Origin: Actinomadura sp. J1-007
GTDB lineage: Bacteria; Actinomycetota; Actinomycetes; Streptosporangiales; Streptosporangiaceae
DNA: 64,000 bases
Direction of reading: 5' to 3'
Assembly: GCF_009793335.1 (NCBI RefSeq)
Contig: NZ_WING01000001.1
Coordinates: 5,394,001 to 5,458,000, forward strand
Shown: positions 33,016 through 41,264 of the stretch, piece by piece
How positions within the stretch are numbered: the stretch's first letter is position 1
Layout: every line of letters starts with the position of its first letter
The notes under the pieces: generated by a model
What the model was told of the DNA's origin: nothing
The model's database searches: none
The model's input: the letters and a program-made list of their open reading frames with translations, nothing else
Made by a program: the position numbers and the translations under genes

Positions 33016-34518
33016 ATGACCGTGCGCAAGGTCCGCGGACGGCCCTTCCGGGTCCTGCTCGGCGAGATCGACCAGGCCGACGGTGACGGGGCCCTGGCCG
33101 AACTGCTCCGCGAGAGCAACGACACCTGCCGGCCCGCGGCGTTCGCCGTCGTGTCCGCCAGGGCGCGCGAACGCGTCGGCGCGCGGCGCCATGAGAGGGC
33201 CCTGCGCCTCGCCGGCCTCGGCCTCCACCTGGACCTGCCGTACACCCCCACGGCCGCCGAGCTGACCGGCGAGGACGAGGAGCGCAACGTCCTCGACGTG
33301 CTCAGGCGGAGGCGCCTGTGGCGGTACGAGGTGCCGTCCGCCGACTCCTACGTGTCCCGTTTCGAGCACGAGGCCGAACGGCTCCTCGGCGTACGGCACG
33401 TGCACGCGACGGTGTCCGGCACCGTGGCGTTGCAGATCGCGATGATGGCGCTCGGCATCGGGCCGGGCGACGAGATCGTCATCCCCGCGGTCGGCTGGGT
33501 GGGCTGCGCCGACGCCGCGATCCTGTGCGGGGCCGTCCCGGTGCCGGCCCAGGTGGACGAGACCCTCGGCATGGACCCGGCCGACGCCGAACGGAAGATC
33601 ACCCCGCGGACCAAGGCGATCATGGCGGTGAGCCTGCTCGGCAACCCGTGCGACCTCGCCGCGCTGCGGGAGGTCGCCGACCGGCACGGCCTGGCCCTGC
33701 TGGAGGACGGCTGCCAGGCGTGCGGCGCGAGCCACGGCGGCCGGCGCCTCGGCGGCCACGGCGACGCGGCGGTCTTCAGCACGAACTTCATGAAGTTCGT
33801 CGCCGCCGGGGACGGCGGCTTCATCGCGACCGACCGGGACGACGTCTACGCGTTCGCGGTGCGGTTCACCGGGGGCAAGGCGTTCCCGGCCCGCAAGCGC
33901 GACCTGGGCCTGTCGGCGCCGGTCCTGCCGTTCAGCACGCTGCGCATGACCGAGCTCACCGGCGCGGTCGCGCTCGCCCAGCTCCAGCGGCTCGACCGGC
34001 TCCTCGGGAGCCTGCGCGGCGCCAGGGACGAGATCTTCGCGCGGGTGGGCGAGGGCCGGGGGTTCCGGGTCGTCCCCGGCAACGACCCCGCGGGCTCGGC
34101 GGGATGGAGCACGCTGCTGCTGTTCCCCGACGCCGACCGTTGCCAGGCGTTCGCCGCCGCCATGCGGGCCCAGGGCGTACGGCACGTCACGACGTCCCAG
34201 GAGAAGTTCGCCGGAGCGGAGATCTACCACTGCTGGCCCGCGATGGCCGGAGAGCAGCCCATCCCGCAGGCCGGCGGGCACTGGGCGACCGAGTACCCGG
34301 CGATGACCGGGCGGCGGTCGATCGACGCGCGCTCCAGCCCCTGGACGCATCCGCTCTACGACGGCACGGCGAGCTACCCCGAGGGGTTCATGGACGAGAG
34401 CCTGGACCTGATCGCCAGGATCGCGGTGATCCAGACCAACCCCCGGCTGGAGCCGGAGCACTGCGCGACCATCGCCGCGGCGATCCGGACCGCGGACGAG
34501 CGCACAGCCCGCCCCTGA
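33016..34518 (+). CDS. DegT/DnrJ/EryC1-family PLP aminotransferase
   Basis: The 500-residue protein has an N-terminal extension of about 95 residues (basic, KVRGRPFRVLLGEID) before the aminotransferase fold. PLP residues follow: ATVSGTVALQIAMMAL (phosphate-binding loop), LALLEDGCQACGASHGG (Asp), and Lys260 in STNFMKFVAAGDGG. Family members aminate keto sugars, cyclitols or 2-deoxystreptamine-type substrates, and some dehydrate. No other deoxysugar gene is present here, so a cyclitol or non-sugar ketone is the likelier substrate. It is the last gene of the operon starting at 25631 and ends convergently 57 bases from the SnoaL gene. Confidence 0.85.
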   Translation: MTVRKVRGRPFRVLLGEIDQADGDGALAELLRESNDTCRPAAFAVVSARARERVGARRHERALRLAGLGLHLDLPYTPTAAELTGEDEERNVLDVLRRRRLWRYEVPSADSYVSRFEHEAERLLGVRHVHATVSGTVALQIAMMALGIGPGDEIVIPAVGWVGCADAAILCGAVPVPAQVDETLGMDPADAERKITPRTKAIMAVSLLGNPCDLAALREVADRHGLALLEDGCQACGASHGGRRLGGHGDAAVFSTNFMKFVAAGDGGFIATDRDDVYAFAVRFTGGKAFPARKRDLGLSAPVLPFSTLRMTELTGAVALAQLQRLDRLLGSLRGARDEIFARVGEGRGFRVVPGNDPAGSAGWSTLLLFPDADRCQAFAAAMRAQGVRHVTTSQEKFAGAEIYHCWPAMAGEQPIPQAGGHWATEYPAMTGRRSIDARSSPWTHPLYDGTASYPEGFMDESLDLIARIAVIQTNPRLEPEHCATIAAAIRTADERTARP

Positions 34519-34575
34519 CCCCAGGACGCCCGCGCCGACGTCCCGCGTCCGGCGCTAGCGCCCCGCCTCCGGCGG

Positions 34576-35007
34576 CTAGCGGTCCGCGTCCGGCGGGCGC
34601 AGGATGGCCGCCCGGTACCGCTCCGGCAGGTAGACCGCGTTCGAGTGGAAGACGACCTGGCCGTCCACCACGCGGTAGGTGTCCGTGCCGAACGGGATCG
34701 TGTCGGTCTTGAACAGCGTGAAGGCGTACTCTCCGGCCACCTCCTGGCGGAGCACGCGCGTCCCCGCCATCGCCTCGGGCGGCAGATGCGCCATGCGCCG
34801 GGCGTGCTGCCGCATCGCCTCGTCGTGGCCGACCCTGACCCCGGTGGGGGAGAGCCAGACGTAGTCCTCCGCGTGGAACCGGAGCACGTCCGCGAAGCTC
34901 CCCTCCCCGGCGAACGCGCGCGCGACCGCCTCGGCGCGCCGCGCCAGCACCGACCGGGTGTCCGCGCTCAGGCGCGATGCGTCGTCTCCCACGGGGTTCA
35001 CCTCCAT
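34576..35007 (-). CDS. SnoaL/NTF2-like protein (SgcJ/EcaC-like)
   Basis: The 143-residue protein has the NTF2-like cone: helix RRAEAVARAFAGEGSFADVL, FHAEDYVWLSPTGVRVGHDE, and the strands VLRQEVAGEYAFTLFKTDT and TYRVVDGQVVFHSNAVYL. Proteins of this group occur in aromatic and enediyne clusters (SgcJ in C-1027). They act as small-molecule-binding proteins or cyclases. The ATG at 35007 overlaps the end of the molybdenum hydroxylase gene by ten bases. The metal-free fold suggests binding. Assignment to SgcJ/EcaC rather than another SnoaL subgroup is tentative. Confidence 0.75.
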   Translation of the reverse strand: MEVNPVGDDASRLSADTRSVLARRAEAVARAFAGEGSFADVLRFHAEDYVWLSPTGVRVGHDEAMRQHARRMAHLPPEAMAGTRVLRQEVAGEYAFTLFKTDTIPFGTDTYRVVDGQVVFHSNAVYLPERYRAAILRPPDADR

Positions 35008-37216
35008 GAACCGGTCTCGGCATGGTCGAGCACTCCGCGCGGCGCCAGCGGCAGCGCGCGGAGCCTGACCCCGGTGGCGTCGAAGATCGCGTTGCCGAGG
35101 GCCGGGGCCACCCCGACGATCGGGCTCTCTCCCGCGCCCGCGGGCGGCAGGTCCCGCCGGTCGAGCAGGACGACCTCCAGCTTCGGCACGTCCGGGAACC
35201 GCGGCACCCGGTAGCCCGCGAACGACGCGTTGGCGATCACGCCGTCGTCGAAGTCCACGGCCTCGAACAGCGCGCCGCCGATGCCCTGGACGACCGCCCC
35301 CTCGACCTGGCCCCTCAGGTGGTCGGGGTTGACGATCGCGCCGCACTCGAAGACCTGCACGACGCGTTCCACCTGGACGTGCCCCGTCTCCGGGTCCACG
35401 GCCACCTCCGCGCAGGTGGCGAGGTGGCCGCCCTTCTCCCGGCCCAGCGCGAGACCGAAGCCGCGGTCGGCCCTCCGGACGCGCCCCTCCCACCCGAACG
35501 CGTCGGCGGCGGCGTTGAGGACCGCGAGCAGGCGCGGGTCGCGGAGGTTGCGCTGGCGCAGCTCCAGCGGATCGACCTCCATCGTCCGCGCCAGCTCGTC
35601 CATGTGGGTCTCGCGCGCGAAGTGGTTGGCGGTGGCGGCCAGGGCGCGGTACGGGCCCTGGCGGAGCGGCGAGCGGGACGGCTGGTACTCCACCCGCTGG
35701 TGCTCGACGTGGTACGGGCTGAGGAGGCCCTCGGCTCCCGCGTTGCGGCAGGAGAACTCCCACGCGGTGAGCGTGCCGTCCGTCCGGGCCCCGGCGCCGA
35801 CGTCGACCACCGCGGCCGGCCGCAGATAGCCCCAGGTGAACTCCTCGGCGCGCGTCCACAGGACCTTCACCGGCTGGCGCACCGCCCGCGCCAGGCGCGC
35901 GGCCTCCACGGCGGCCTCGCCGGTGTGCTTGCCGCCGAAGGCCGAGCCCGCGTCCGGAACGACCACGCGGACGTCGCGCTCGGGCACGCCGAGGACCCGG
36001 GCCAGCTCGGCGCGCACCGCGAACGGCCGCTGCGTCGCCGTCCACACCTCCAGGCGGTCGTTCCGCCAGGCCGCGACGGCGGCCCGCGGCTCCATCGGGG
36101 CGTGGGCGATGTAGTCCATGGTGTAGGTGCGGCGCAGCCGTGTCGCGGCGGCGGCCCACCCCTCGTCCAGCGAGCCGCCGCGGTGGGTGACGGCGCCGGC
36201 CCGGCCGGGGACGTCCACCGGGTTCTGCCGGAGGTAGCCGAACAGGTCCTGCCGTCCGATCTGCGGCACGCGCCGCCAGGTCGCCTCGACGAGGGCGAGC
36301 GCGCGCGCCGCCGTCCAGCCGTCGGGGCGGTGAGCCCGACGACGTCGCCGTCCCGGACCACCGTCACCCCGGGAACGGCCTCCGCGGCGGCGGTGTCGAG
36401 CGTCTCCAGCGACGCGTGGAACGCGGGAGGCCGCAGGACCCGGCCGTACACCATGCCGGGCAGGACGACGTCGGAGGAGAACCGGTGGCCCCCGGTGACG
36501 AAGTCGCGCCCCTGGGACTTGTCGGCCGGGAGCCCGGCGATCAGCCACTGGTCGTACGGTGTCACCGCCCGGTAGCCGGACGCCGTCTCGACCACCCGCC
36601 GCCCGGCCGCGACCTCCCCGAGCGTGGCCTTGCGCCCGGTCCGGTGGTCGGTGAGGATGCCGTCGAGCAGCACGGGGACCCGGCCGGGCAGGTTGTGGCG
36701 CACCGCCAGCGCCAGCACCACCTGCTTGGCCGCCGCCGCGATCCTGCGGAGCTGGGTGCCGACCGTACGGGTCGTCAGACTGCTGAAGGTGCCGATGTCG
36801 TACGGCGAGACGTCGGTGTCGCCCATCACCAGCCGCACCGCCGCGACCGGCGCGGACAGCTCCTCGGCGACCACCTGCGTCAGCGAGGTGCGGATGTTCT
36901 GCCCCACCTCCACCTTGCCCGTGTAGACCGTGACGGTCCCGTCGCCGGCGATGTGCAGCCAGCTCCCGATCACGGGCCGCGACCGCGCGCCGTCCGCGGC
37001 CGCCGCGCCGTCCGCCGCCGCCGCGCCGGGGGTCTTCGCGCCGGACGCCTTCGGCCCGGGAGGCGGCGGCTTCTCCGGGATGAGGAAGACGACGACGATG
37101 CCGTCACCGGCGATCTCGAAGAACCGGTCTCCGAAGTGCTCGTCCCCGGGGTCTCCGGTGCCGTCCGCGCGGGCGGGGCCGCCCGCGGCCGGGGCGTCGG
37201 CGGGGCGCTCAGCCAT
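34998..37216 (-). CDS. molybdenum hydroxylase large subunit, xanthine/isoquinoline oxidoreductase type (apparent frameshift)
   Basis: This large subunit binds molybdopterin in xanthine-dehydrogenase-like enzymes. The N-terminal half has VIGSWLHIAGDGTVTVYTGKVEVGQN, read in two parts, which is the start of the IorB-type domain. The C-terminal half has GSAFGGKHTGEAAVEAA and QGIGGALFEAVDF. The catalytic Glu in the final GAGESPIVGVAPALGNAI is present. The frame breaks at a GGGG run (36324-36327). One added base joins VVGLTAP to DGWTAARAL, giving about 739 residues. It overlaps the 2Fe-2S subunit upstream by eight bases. It probably hydroxylates an N-heteroaromatic or aldehyde intermediate. A separate FAD subunit is absent, as in the IorAB type. 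Confidence 0.82.
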
Positions 37217-37685
37217 CGGAACCCTCGCGGAGGACGGCCGCGGCCTCGCTGATCGCGGCGGCGATGCGCGGATAGGCGCCGCACCGGCAGATGTTGGCGC
37301 GCATGAACGCGGCGATGTCGGCCTCGGACGGCCGGGGGCTCAGCGCCAGCAGCCCGACCGCCGCCATGATCATCCCCGGGGTGCAGTACCCGCACTGGAC
37401 GGCTCCCGCCCGCAGGAACGCCTCCTGGACCGGATGCAGGCTGCCGTTGTGCGCGAGGCCCTCGACCGAGGTCACCCGGCGCCCCGCCGCCTCGCCGGCC
37501 GGGACGACGCAGGAGCGGTCGGGCCGCCCGTCGACGAGGACCGTGCAGGCGCCGCACACGCCCTCGCCGCACGCCGGCTTCGCGCCCGTGAGGTCGAGGT
37601 CCTCCCGCAGGACGTGCAGGAGGCTGCGGTCCGGGTCGGTGTCGATGACGCGCCGCACGCCGTTGACTTCGAGTTCCACGTCCAT
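37209..37685 (-). CDS. 2Fe-2S subunit of molybdenum hydroxylase (IorA/CoxS type)
   Basis: The 158-residue subunit carries two 2Fe-2S clusters that pass electrons from the molybdenum site. The plant-ferredoxin-type cluster is Cys39, Cys44, Cys47 (CGEGVCGAC) and Cys59. The second is Cys97-Cys100 (CGYC) and Cys132-Cys134 (CRC). Length and arrangement match isoquinoline 1-oxidoreductase alpha subunits. It overlaps the large-subunit start by eight bases and lies three bases after the methyltransferase stop. The four genes 34576-38714 form one operon. Confidence 0.9.
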   Translation of the reverse strand: MDVELEVNGVRRVIDTDPDRSLLHVLREDLDLTGAKPACGEGVCGACTVLVDGRPDRSCVVPAGEAAGRRVTSVEGLAHNGSLHPVQEAFLRAGAVQCGYCTPGMIMAAVGLLALSPRPSEADIAAFMRANICRCGAYPRIAAAISEAAAVLREGSDG

Positions 37686-37688
37686 GGC

Positions 37689-38714
37689 TCAGCTTCCCGA
37701 GGCGTTCGCCCCGGCGGCCCGGCACTCCAGCAGGCCGTAGCCGTGCCTGGCCGCGGAGACCCCGGCGAGGCGAAGCCCCGAGGCGGCCAGCAGGTCCGCG
37801 AACTCCTCCTCCGTGCGCTCCCTGCCGTGGCAGCCGACGAGCATCAGCAGGTCCATCAGCTTCGCGGGGGAGGGCTCGCCGCCGGACGTGACGAGGAACT
37901 CGACGATCAGCAGCACGCCGTCCGGCCGCATCGCCCGGCGGCACGCCGCCAGCACCCCGGCGGCGTCCTCGTCGGACAGGCCGTGCAGCACGCTCTTGAG
38001 GATGTACGCGTCGCCCGGCGGCACCTCCCGGAGGATGTCGGCGCTCACCGCCTCGCAGCGGTCGGCGACCCCGGACGCGTCCAGCGCGCGCCGGGCGGCG
38101 TCCAGGACGCGCGGCCGGTCCACCAGCACGCCGCGCAGCCGCGGGTGCCGCCGGAGCACGGCGGTCAGGAGGTCCCCCCGCCCGCCGCCGACATCCACGA
38201 CGGTCTCCACACCGGAGAAGTCGAACTCCGCGACGGCCCGCGCGATCGGCCCGGTGTGCCGCGCCATCATCGCGTCGAACACCTCGCCGGACTCCGGGTG
38301 GTCGTCCAGGTAGTCGAAGAACTCGCTCCCGAAGATCTTCTCGAACGCCGGCTCGCCGGTGCGCACGCTGTGCTCCAGGCCCCCGAACGCCTGGTAGCCG
38401 ACCCCGCCGGACCAGAGCGCGAACGGCAGGACCGACCGCGGCCCCTCCCGCAGCAGCTCGCTCACGGGGGTCAGGGCGAACCGCCGTCCGGCGTCCTCGC
38501 GGAACACGCCGTGCCCGGCGAGCAGGCGCAGCAGCCGGTACAGCGCCGGGGCATGGGCCCCGACGTCCGCGGCGAGCCGCTCGGCGCTCCGCGGGCCGTC
38601 GGCGAGACGGTCGGCGACGCCCAGCCGCGCGGCCACGTAGACCGCCTGCTGGAGTTGGTTTCCGCGCACCATCTCCGCGAGGAACTGGGCGGCGGAACGC
38701 TCGTCCGGAGGCAT
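37689..38714 (-). CDS. SAM-dependent O-methyltransferase, class with N-terminal winged helix
   Basis: The 341-residue small-molecule methyltransferase has an N-terminal dimerisation/winged-helix domain (LAEMVRGNQLQQAVYVAARL, then HAPALYRLLRLLAGHGVF). The Rossmann domain carries motif I VVDVGGGRGDLLTAVL, then LVDRPRVLDAARR and the catalytic-region text ILKSVLHGLSDEDA. Relatives are CalO6-like, TcmN-type and carminomycin 4-O-methyltransferases. It is the first gene of the minus-strand operon with the molybdenum hydroxylase. The acceptor hydroxyl may thus be installed by its neighbour. Confidence 0.88.
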   Translation of the reverse strand: MPPDERSAAQFLAEMVRGNQLQQAVYVAARLGVADRLADGPRSAERLAADVGAHAPALYRLLRLLAGHGVFREDAGRRFALTPVSELLREGPRSVLPFALWSGGVGYQAFGGLEHSVRTGEPAFEKIFGSEFFDYLDDHPESGEVFDAMMARHTGPIARAVAEFDFSGVETVVDVGGGRGDLLTAVLRRHPRLRGVLVDRPRVLDAARRALDASGVADRCEAVSADILREVPPGDAYILKSVLHGLSDEDAAGVLAACRRAMRPDGVLLIVEFLVTSGGEPSPAKLMDLLMLVGCHGRERTEEEFADLLAASGLRLAGVSAARHGYGLLECRAAGANASGS

Positions 38715-38841
38715 GCCGCCCAGCCTAGAATCGCCGCCGCCGCCGTCCTTCTCGCGGTTTGCCTTCTTCCCGCCGGCCGCCGGGCGGGCCGATCAAAAAG
38801 GCAAGGAGAGAGAAGGCCCCGGGCGAGGACGCCGATTTACC

Positions 38842-39405
38842 ATGACTCGCATGTCCGTCATGCAGCCGAAACCCATCCCGTGGTGGAAGTATCCGCTGGG
38901 GCCGCAGATCCGGCGCCGCAACAAGGCGATCGTCCGGCAGGTGCTGACCGCGTTCGACACCGGCGACGTCACCCTGATCGACCAGCTCGACTTCTCCGAC
39001 TACATGGACGAGGTCCCGCTCCCGCCGAGCTTCCGCGGGGCCAAGGGGATCAAGCGCTCGATCCAGGACCTGCACAAGTCGTTCAAGGACCTGCGGTTCG
39101 AGGAGGAGGTCTGCGTCGCGGAGGGCGACATGGTCTACCTCCAGCACCGGATGACGGGTTTTCACCACGCCGATTTCCTCGGCATTCCCGCGTCGGACAA
39201 GTGGGTCTCGTATTCGGGCTGGGATATCAACCGGATCGAGCGCGGCCGGATCGTTCAGCATGTCGGCGCGGTGGGCCTCCAGTTCCTTGAGACGTTCGAC
39301 TTCCTCGACCCGGAAGTGCTGGAGCACCCGAAATTCCGCGCGTACGTCAAATGCCACGGACTGCGCCGCGAGCCGGGCGACCGCCCGAGCGAGCGAGCGT
39401 CCTGA
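38842..39405 (+). CDS. SnoaL-like/ester cyclase-family protein
   Basis: The 187-residue NTF2-like protein has the family core KAIVRQVLTAFDTGDVTLID, then HKSFKDLRFEEEVCVAEGDM and VSYSGWDINRIERGRIVQHV. Family members cyclise or bind polyketides, or degrade small molecules. The N-terminal text PIPWWKYPLGPQIRR is unusual for the family and could reach over the pocket. I chose the ATG at 38842 (MTRMSVMQ), but no strong ribosome site was found. Divergent from the methyltransferase and 40 bases before the XRE-cupin gene, it probably shares an operon with the latter. Confidence 0.75.
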   Translation: MTRMSVMQPKPIPWWKYPLGPQIRRRNKAIVRQVLTAFDTGDVTLIDQLDFSDYMDEVPLPPSFRGAKGIKRSIQDLHKSFKDLRFEEEVCVAEGDMVYLQHRMTGFHHADFLGIPASDKWVSYSGWDINRIERGRIVQHVGAVGLQFLETFDFLDPEVLEHPKFRAYVKCHGLRREPGDRPSERAS

Positions 39406-39444
39406 CCCGTCCGTCGAGTGGCCCCCGGTGATTGGAGAGATGGC

Positions 39445-40011
39445 GTGAAGAACGGCTCGGACGATATCCCGCAGGTCGTGGCGCAGGTGCTGAAGTCGGT
39501 CCGGGGCTCGTACGGCTGGAGCCTGGAGAACGTGGCGGCGCGGGCCGGCGTGGGCGAGGACGCGGTCGCGGCGCTGGAGAAGGGCGAGACCAGGCCCAGC
39601 CTGGAGCTGCTGATCGCGGTCGCGGACGCCCTGGAGATCCCGCTGGCGAGGCTGGTGAGCGACGAGGTCGAACCGCGCATGCGGCTGATCCCGCCCGAGC
39701 GGCAGCCCGCCCTGTGGCACGGGCCGAAGGGCGGCACCGGGACCATGCTCGCGGCGAGCGACCCGCGGCTCTACCTGGAGATGTGGAAGTGGCGGCTGGC
39801 GCCGGGCGAGATCCGCGAGGGCTTCCCGCATCCGCAGGGGAACCGTGAGATCACGTACGTGGACGAGGGCACGCTGACCATCACCGTGAACGGGCGCCGG
39901 TACGTGGTGACCGAGGGGGCGGCGGCGGTGTTCGTGGGTGAATGGCCCCACAGCTATGCCAACGAGGGCGACACGCCGCTGGTCTACACGGTCGCGATCG
40001 CGGACCCCTGA
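39445..40011 (+). CDS. XRE-family regulator with C-terminal cupin domain
   Basis: This 188-residue regulator starts with GTG at 39445, five bases after GGAGAG. The helix-turn-helix is WSLENVAARAGVGEDAVAAL. The C-terminal cupin (residues about 110-185, FPHPQGNREITYVDEGTLTI, then GAAAVFVGEWPHSYAN) probably binds a small molecule. The two cupin His positions are partly kept (His in FPHP and in WPHSY). It ends convergently with the amidinotransferase gene, separated by a strong hairpin at 40030-40069. A role in sensing a pathway metabolite is inferred. Confidence 0.85.
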   Translation: MKNGSDDIPQVVAQVLKSVRGSYGWSLENVAARAGVGEDAVAALEKGETRPSLELLIAVADALEIPLARLVSDEVEPRMRLIPPERQPALWHGPKGGTGTMLAASDPRLYLEMWKWRLAPGEIREGFPHPQGNREITYVDEGTLTITVNGRRYVVTEGAAAVFVGEWPHSYANEGDTPLVYTVAIADP

Positions 40012-40029
40012 ACGCTCCGCGCTCTCGGT

Positions 40030-40069
40030 GTCGCCGGCACCGGTCCGACGGTGGACCGGTGCCGGCGAC
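40030..40069. terminator. 17-bp perfect inverted repeat between convergent genes
   Basis: The arms at 40030-40046 and 40053-40069 are exact reverse complements (17 bases: GTCGCCGGCACCGGTCC), with a six-base loop. It lies between the stop of the XRE-cupin gene (40011) and the stop of the amidinotransferase gene (40089). The position and very strong stem fit a bidirectional transcription terminator. It lacks a T-run, as is common in actinomycetes. Confidence 0.7.
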
Positions 40070-40088
40070 GGTCCGGGACCGGGCCGCC

Positions 40089-41159
40089 TCAGGTGTACGA
40101 CTGGAGCTCCCCGCGCCGGCGGACGTCCAGAGTCGCGCAGTGGAACGAGCCCGCGAAGGCGTAGTAGTTCTCGAACGAGCAGGGGATCGGCTCGAAGCCC
40201 CATTCCTCGAACGCCCGCATCAGCGGCTCCTGGCGGCGTTCCACGATGACCCGCTTCTCGTCGAGCATCAGCACGTTCATGCTGATCCACGAGCTGACCG
40301 TGCTGAACCCGGCCACGGACGGCACGGGCTCCGGCGGGACCAGCACCTTCCAGGAGCGGAACGCCTCGGGCAGCCCGGCCGGGTCGAAGTACTTGGCGTT
40401 GACGAGCATCTTGCCGGGCGCGACCGGCATGAGCGTGGTGTCGATGTGGGCGGCCTGCCCCCACTGCGGCTCGATGAGGTGGACGCGGTAGTCCGGGCCG
40501 AGGGTGCGGCGCAGCCACTCGACGCCCGCGAGGTTCGTCACGTGGCTGCGCTGGCCGATGAGGTCCCGGCCGCAGCGGACGAAGTCGGCGGCGTCGAACG
40601 TCGGCTCCACCTCCGTCGTGATCCAGCGGGTGGAGTCGCCCTCGGCCGCATCGGCGTCCCGCACGTAGAGCTCGTCGCGCAGCCGGGGCTTCGGCGCCAC
40701 GGTCCAGCGGGCCCCGGCCGCGAAGTACTCCAGCAGCAGCGGCCGGTACGGCCAGGTCTCGAAGTACCGGCCGCGGTCGGCCATCGGCACCTCGATCAGC
40801 TCGTCGCCGACCACGAGCAGCACGTCGCGGGGGTTGGCCGCGCAGAACCCGTTGTCGACCTTCCAGTCCGGCGTGCCGTACGGGGCGGCGAAGTCCATCG
40901 GCTCGGGGCGGCGCACCCGGACGCCGGCCGATTCGAGCACGCCCACGAACTCCTCGGCGTCGGCGGCGGCGGCCTCGACCCGGTCCGGCGGGTAGGGGAC
41001 GCCGCCGCCGGCCCTCAGCTCGTCGAGCTCCCACACCCGTGGCGGGAACGTGATCTCGTTGATCATGTTCCAGGACGGCAGCATGGCGCCGTCGACGATT
41101 CCGACGATCACTTCTTCCAGCGGGTCCCACTCGTTGAAGGACGAGACCGTGTTCGGCAT
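40089..41159 (-). CDS. glycine amidinotransferase-like enzyme
   Basis: The 356-residue enzyme transfers the amidino group of arginine to an amine, producing a guanidine. It matches the AGAT family along its length: SSFNEWDPLEEVIVG at the start, EPTFDAADFVRCGRDLI in the middle, PQWGQAAHIDTTLMPVAPGK, and the nucleophile Cys341 in GSFHCATLDVRRRG. His in AHIDTT and Asp in FDAADF are the expected partners. Family relatives in natural-product clusters make guanidinoacetate (for example CyrA). It is the promoter-distal gene of the minus-strand operon 40089-46782. The acceptor amine is unknown, and an amino acid is likely given the neighbouring amino-acid-type enzymes. Confidence 0.88.
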   Translation of the reverse strand: MPNTVSSFNEWDPLEEVIVGIVDGAMLPSWNMINEITFPPRVWELDELRAGGGVPYPPDRVEAAAADAEEFVGVLESAGVRVRRPEPMDFAAPYGTPDWKVDNGFCAANPRDVLLVVGDELIEVPMADRGRYFETWPYRPLLLEYFAAGARWTVAPKPRLRDELYVRDADAAEGDSTRWITTEVEPTFDAADFVRCGRDLIGQRSHVTNLAGVEWLRRTLGPDYRVHLIEPQWGQAAHIDTTLMPVAPGKMLVNAKYFDPAGLPEAFRSWKVLVPPEPVPSVAGFSTVSSWISMNVLMLDEKRVIVERRQEPLMRAFEEWGFEPIPCSFENYYAFAGSFHCATLDVRRRGELQSYT

Positions 41160-41264
41160 GAGCTGGCTCCATCTCGCGGGGTCGGAACGGATATCGCTTC
41201 TCGCGCGGGAACGGCCTGACCGCGGCGCGCCCGGCCGCGCGGGGGACGGGGCCGGGCGCGCCTC

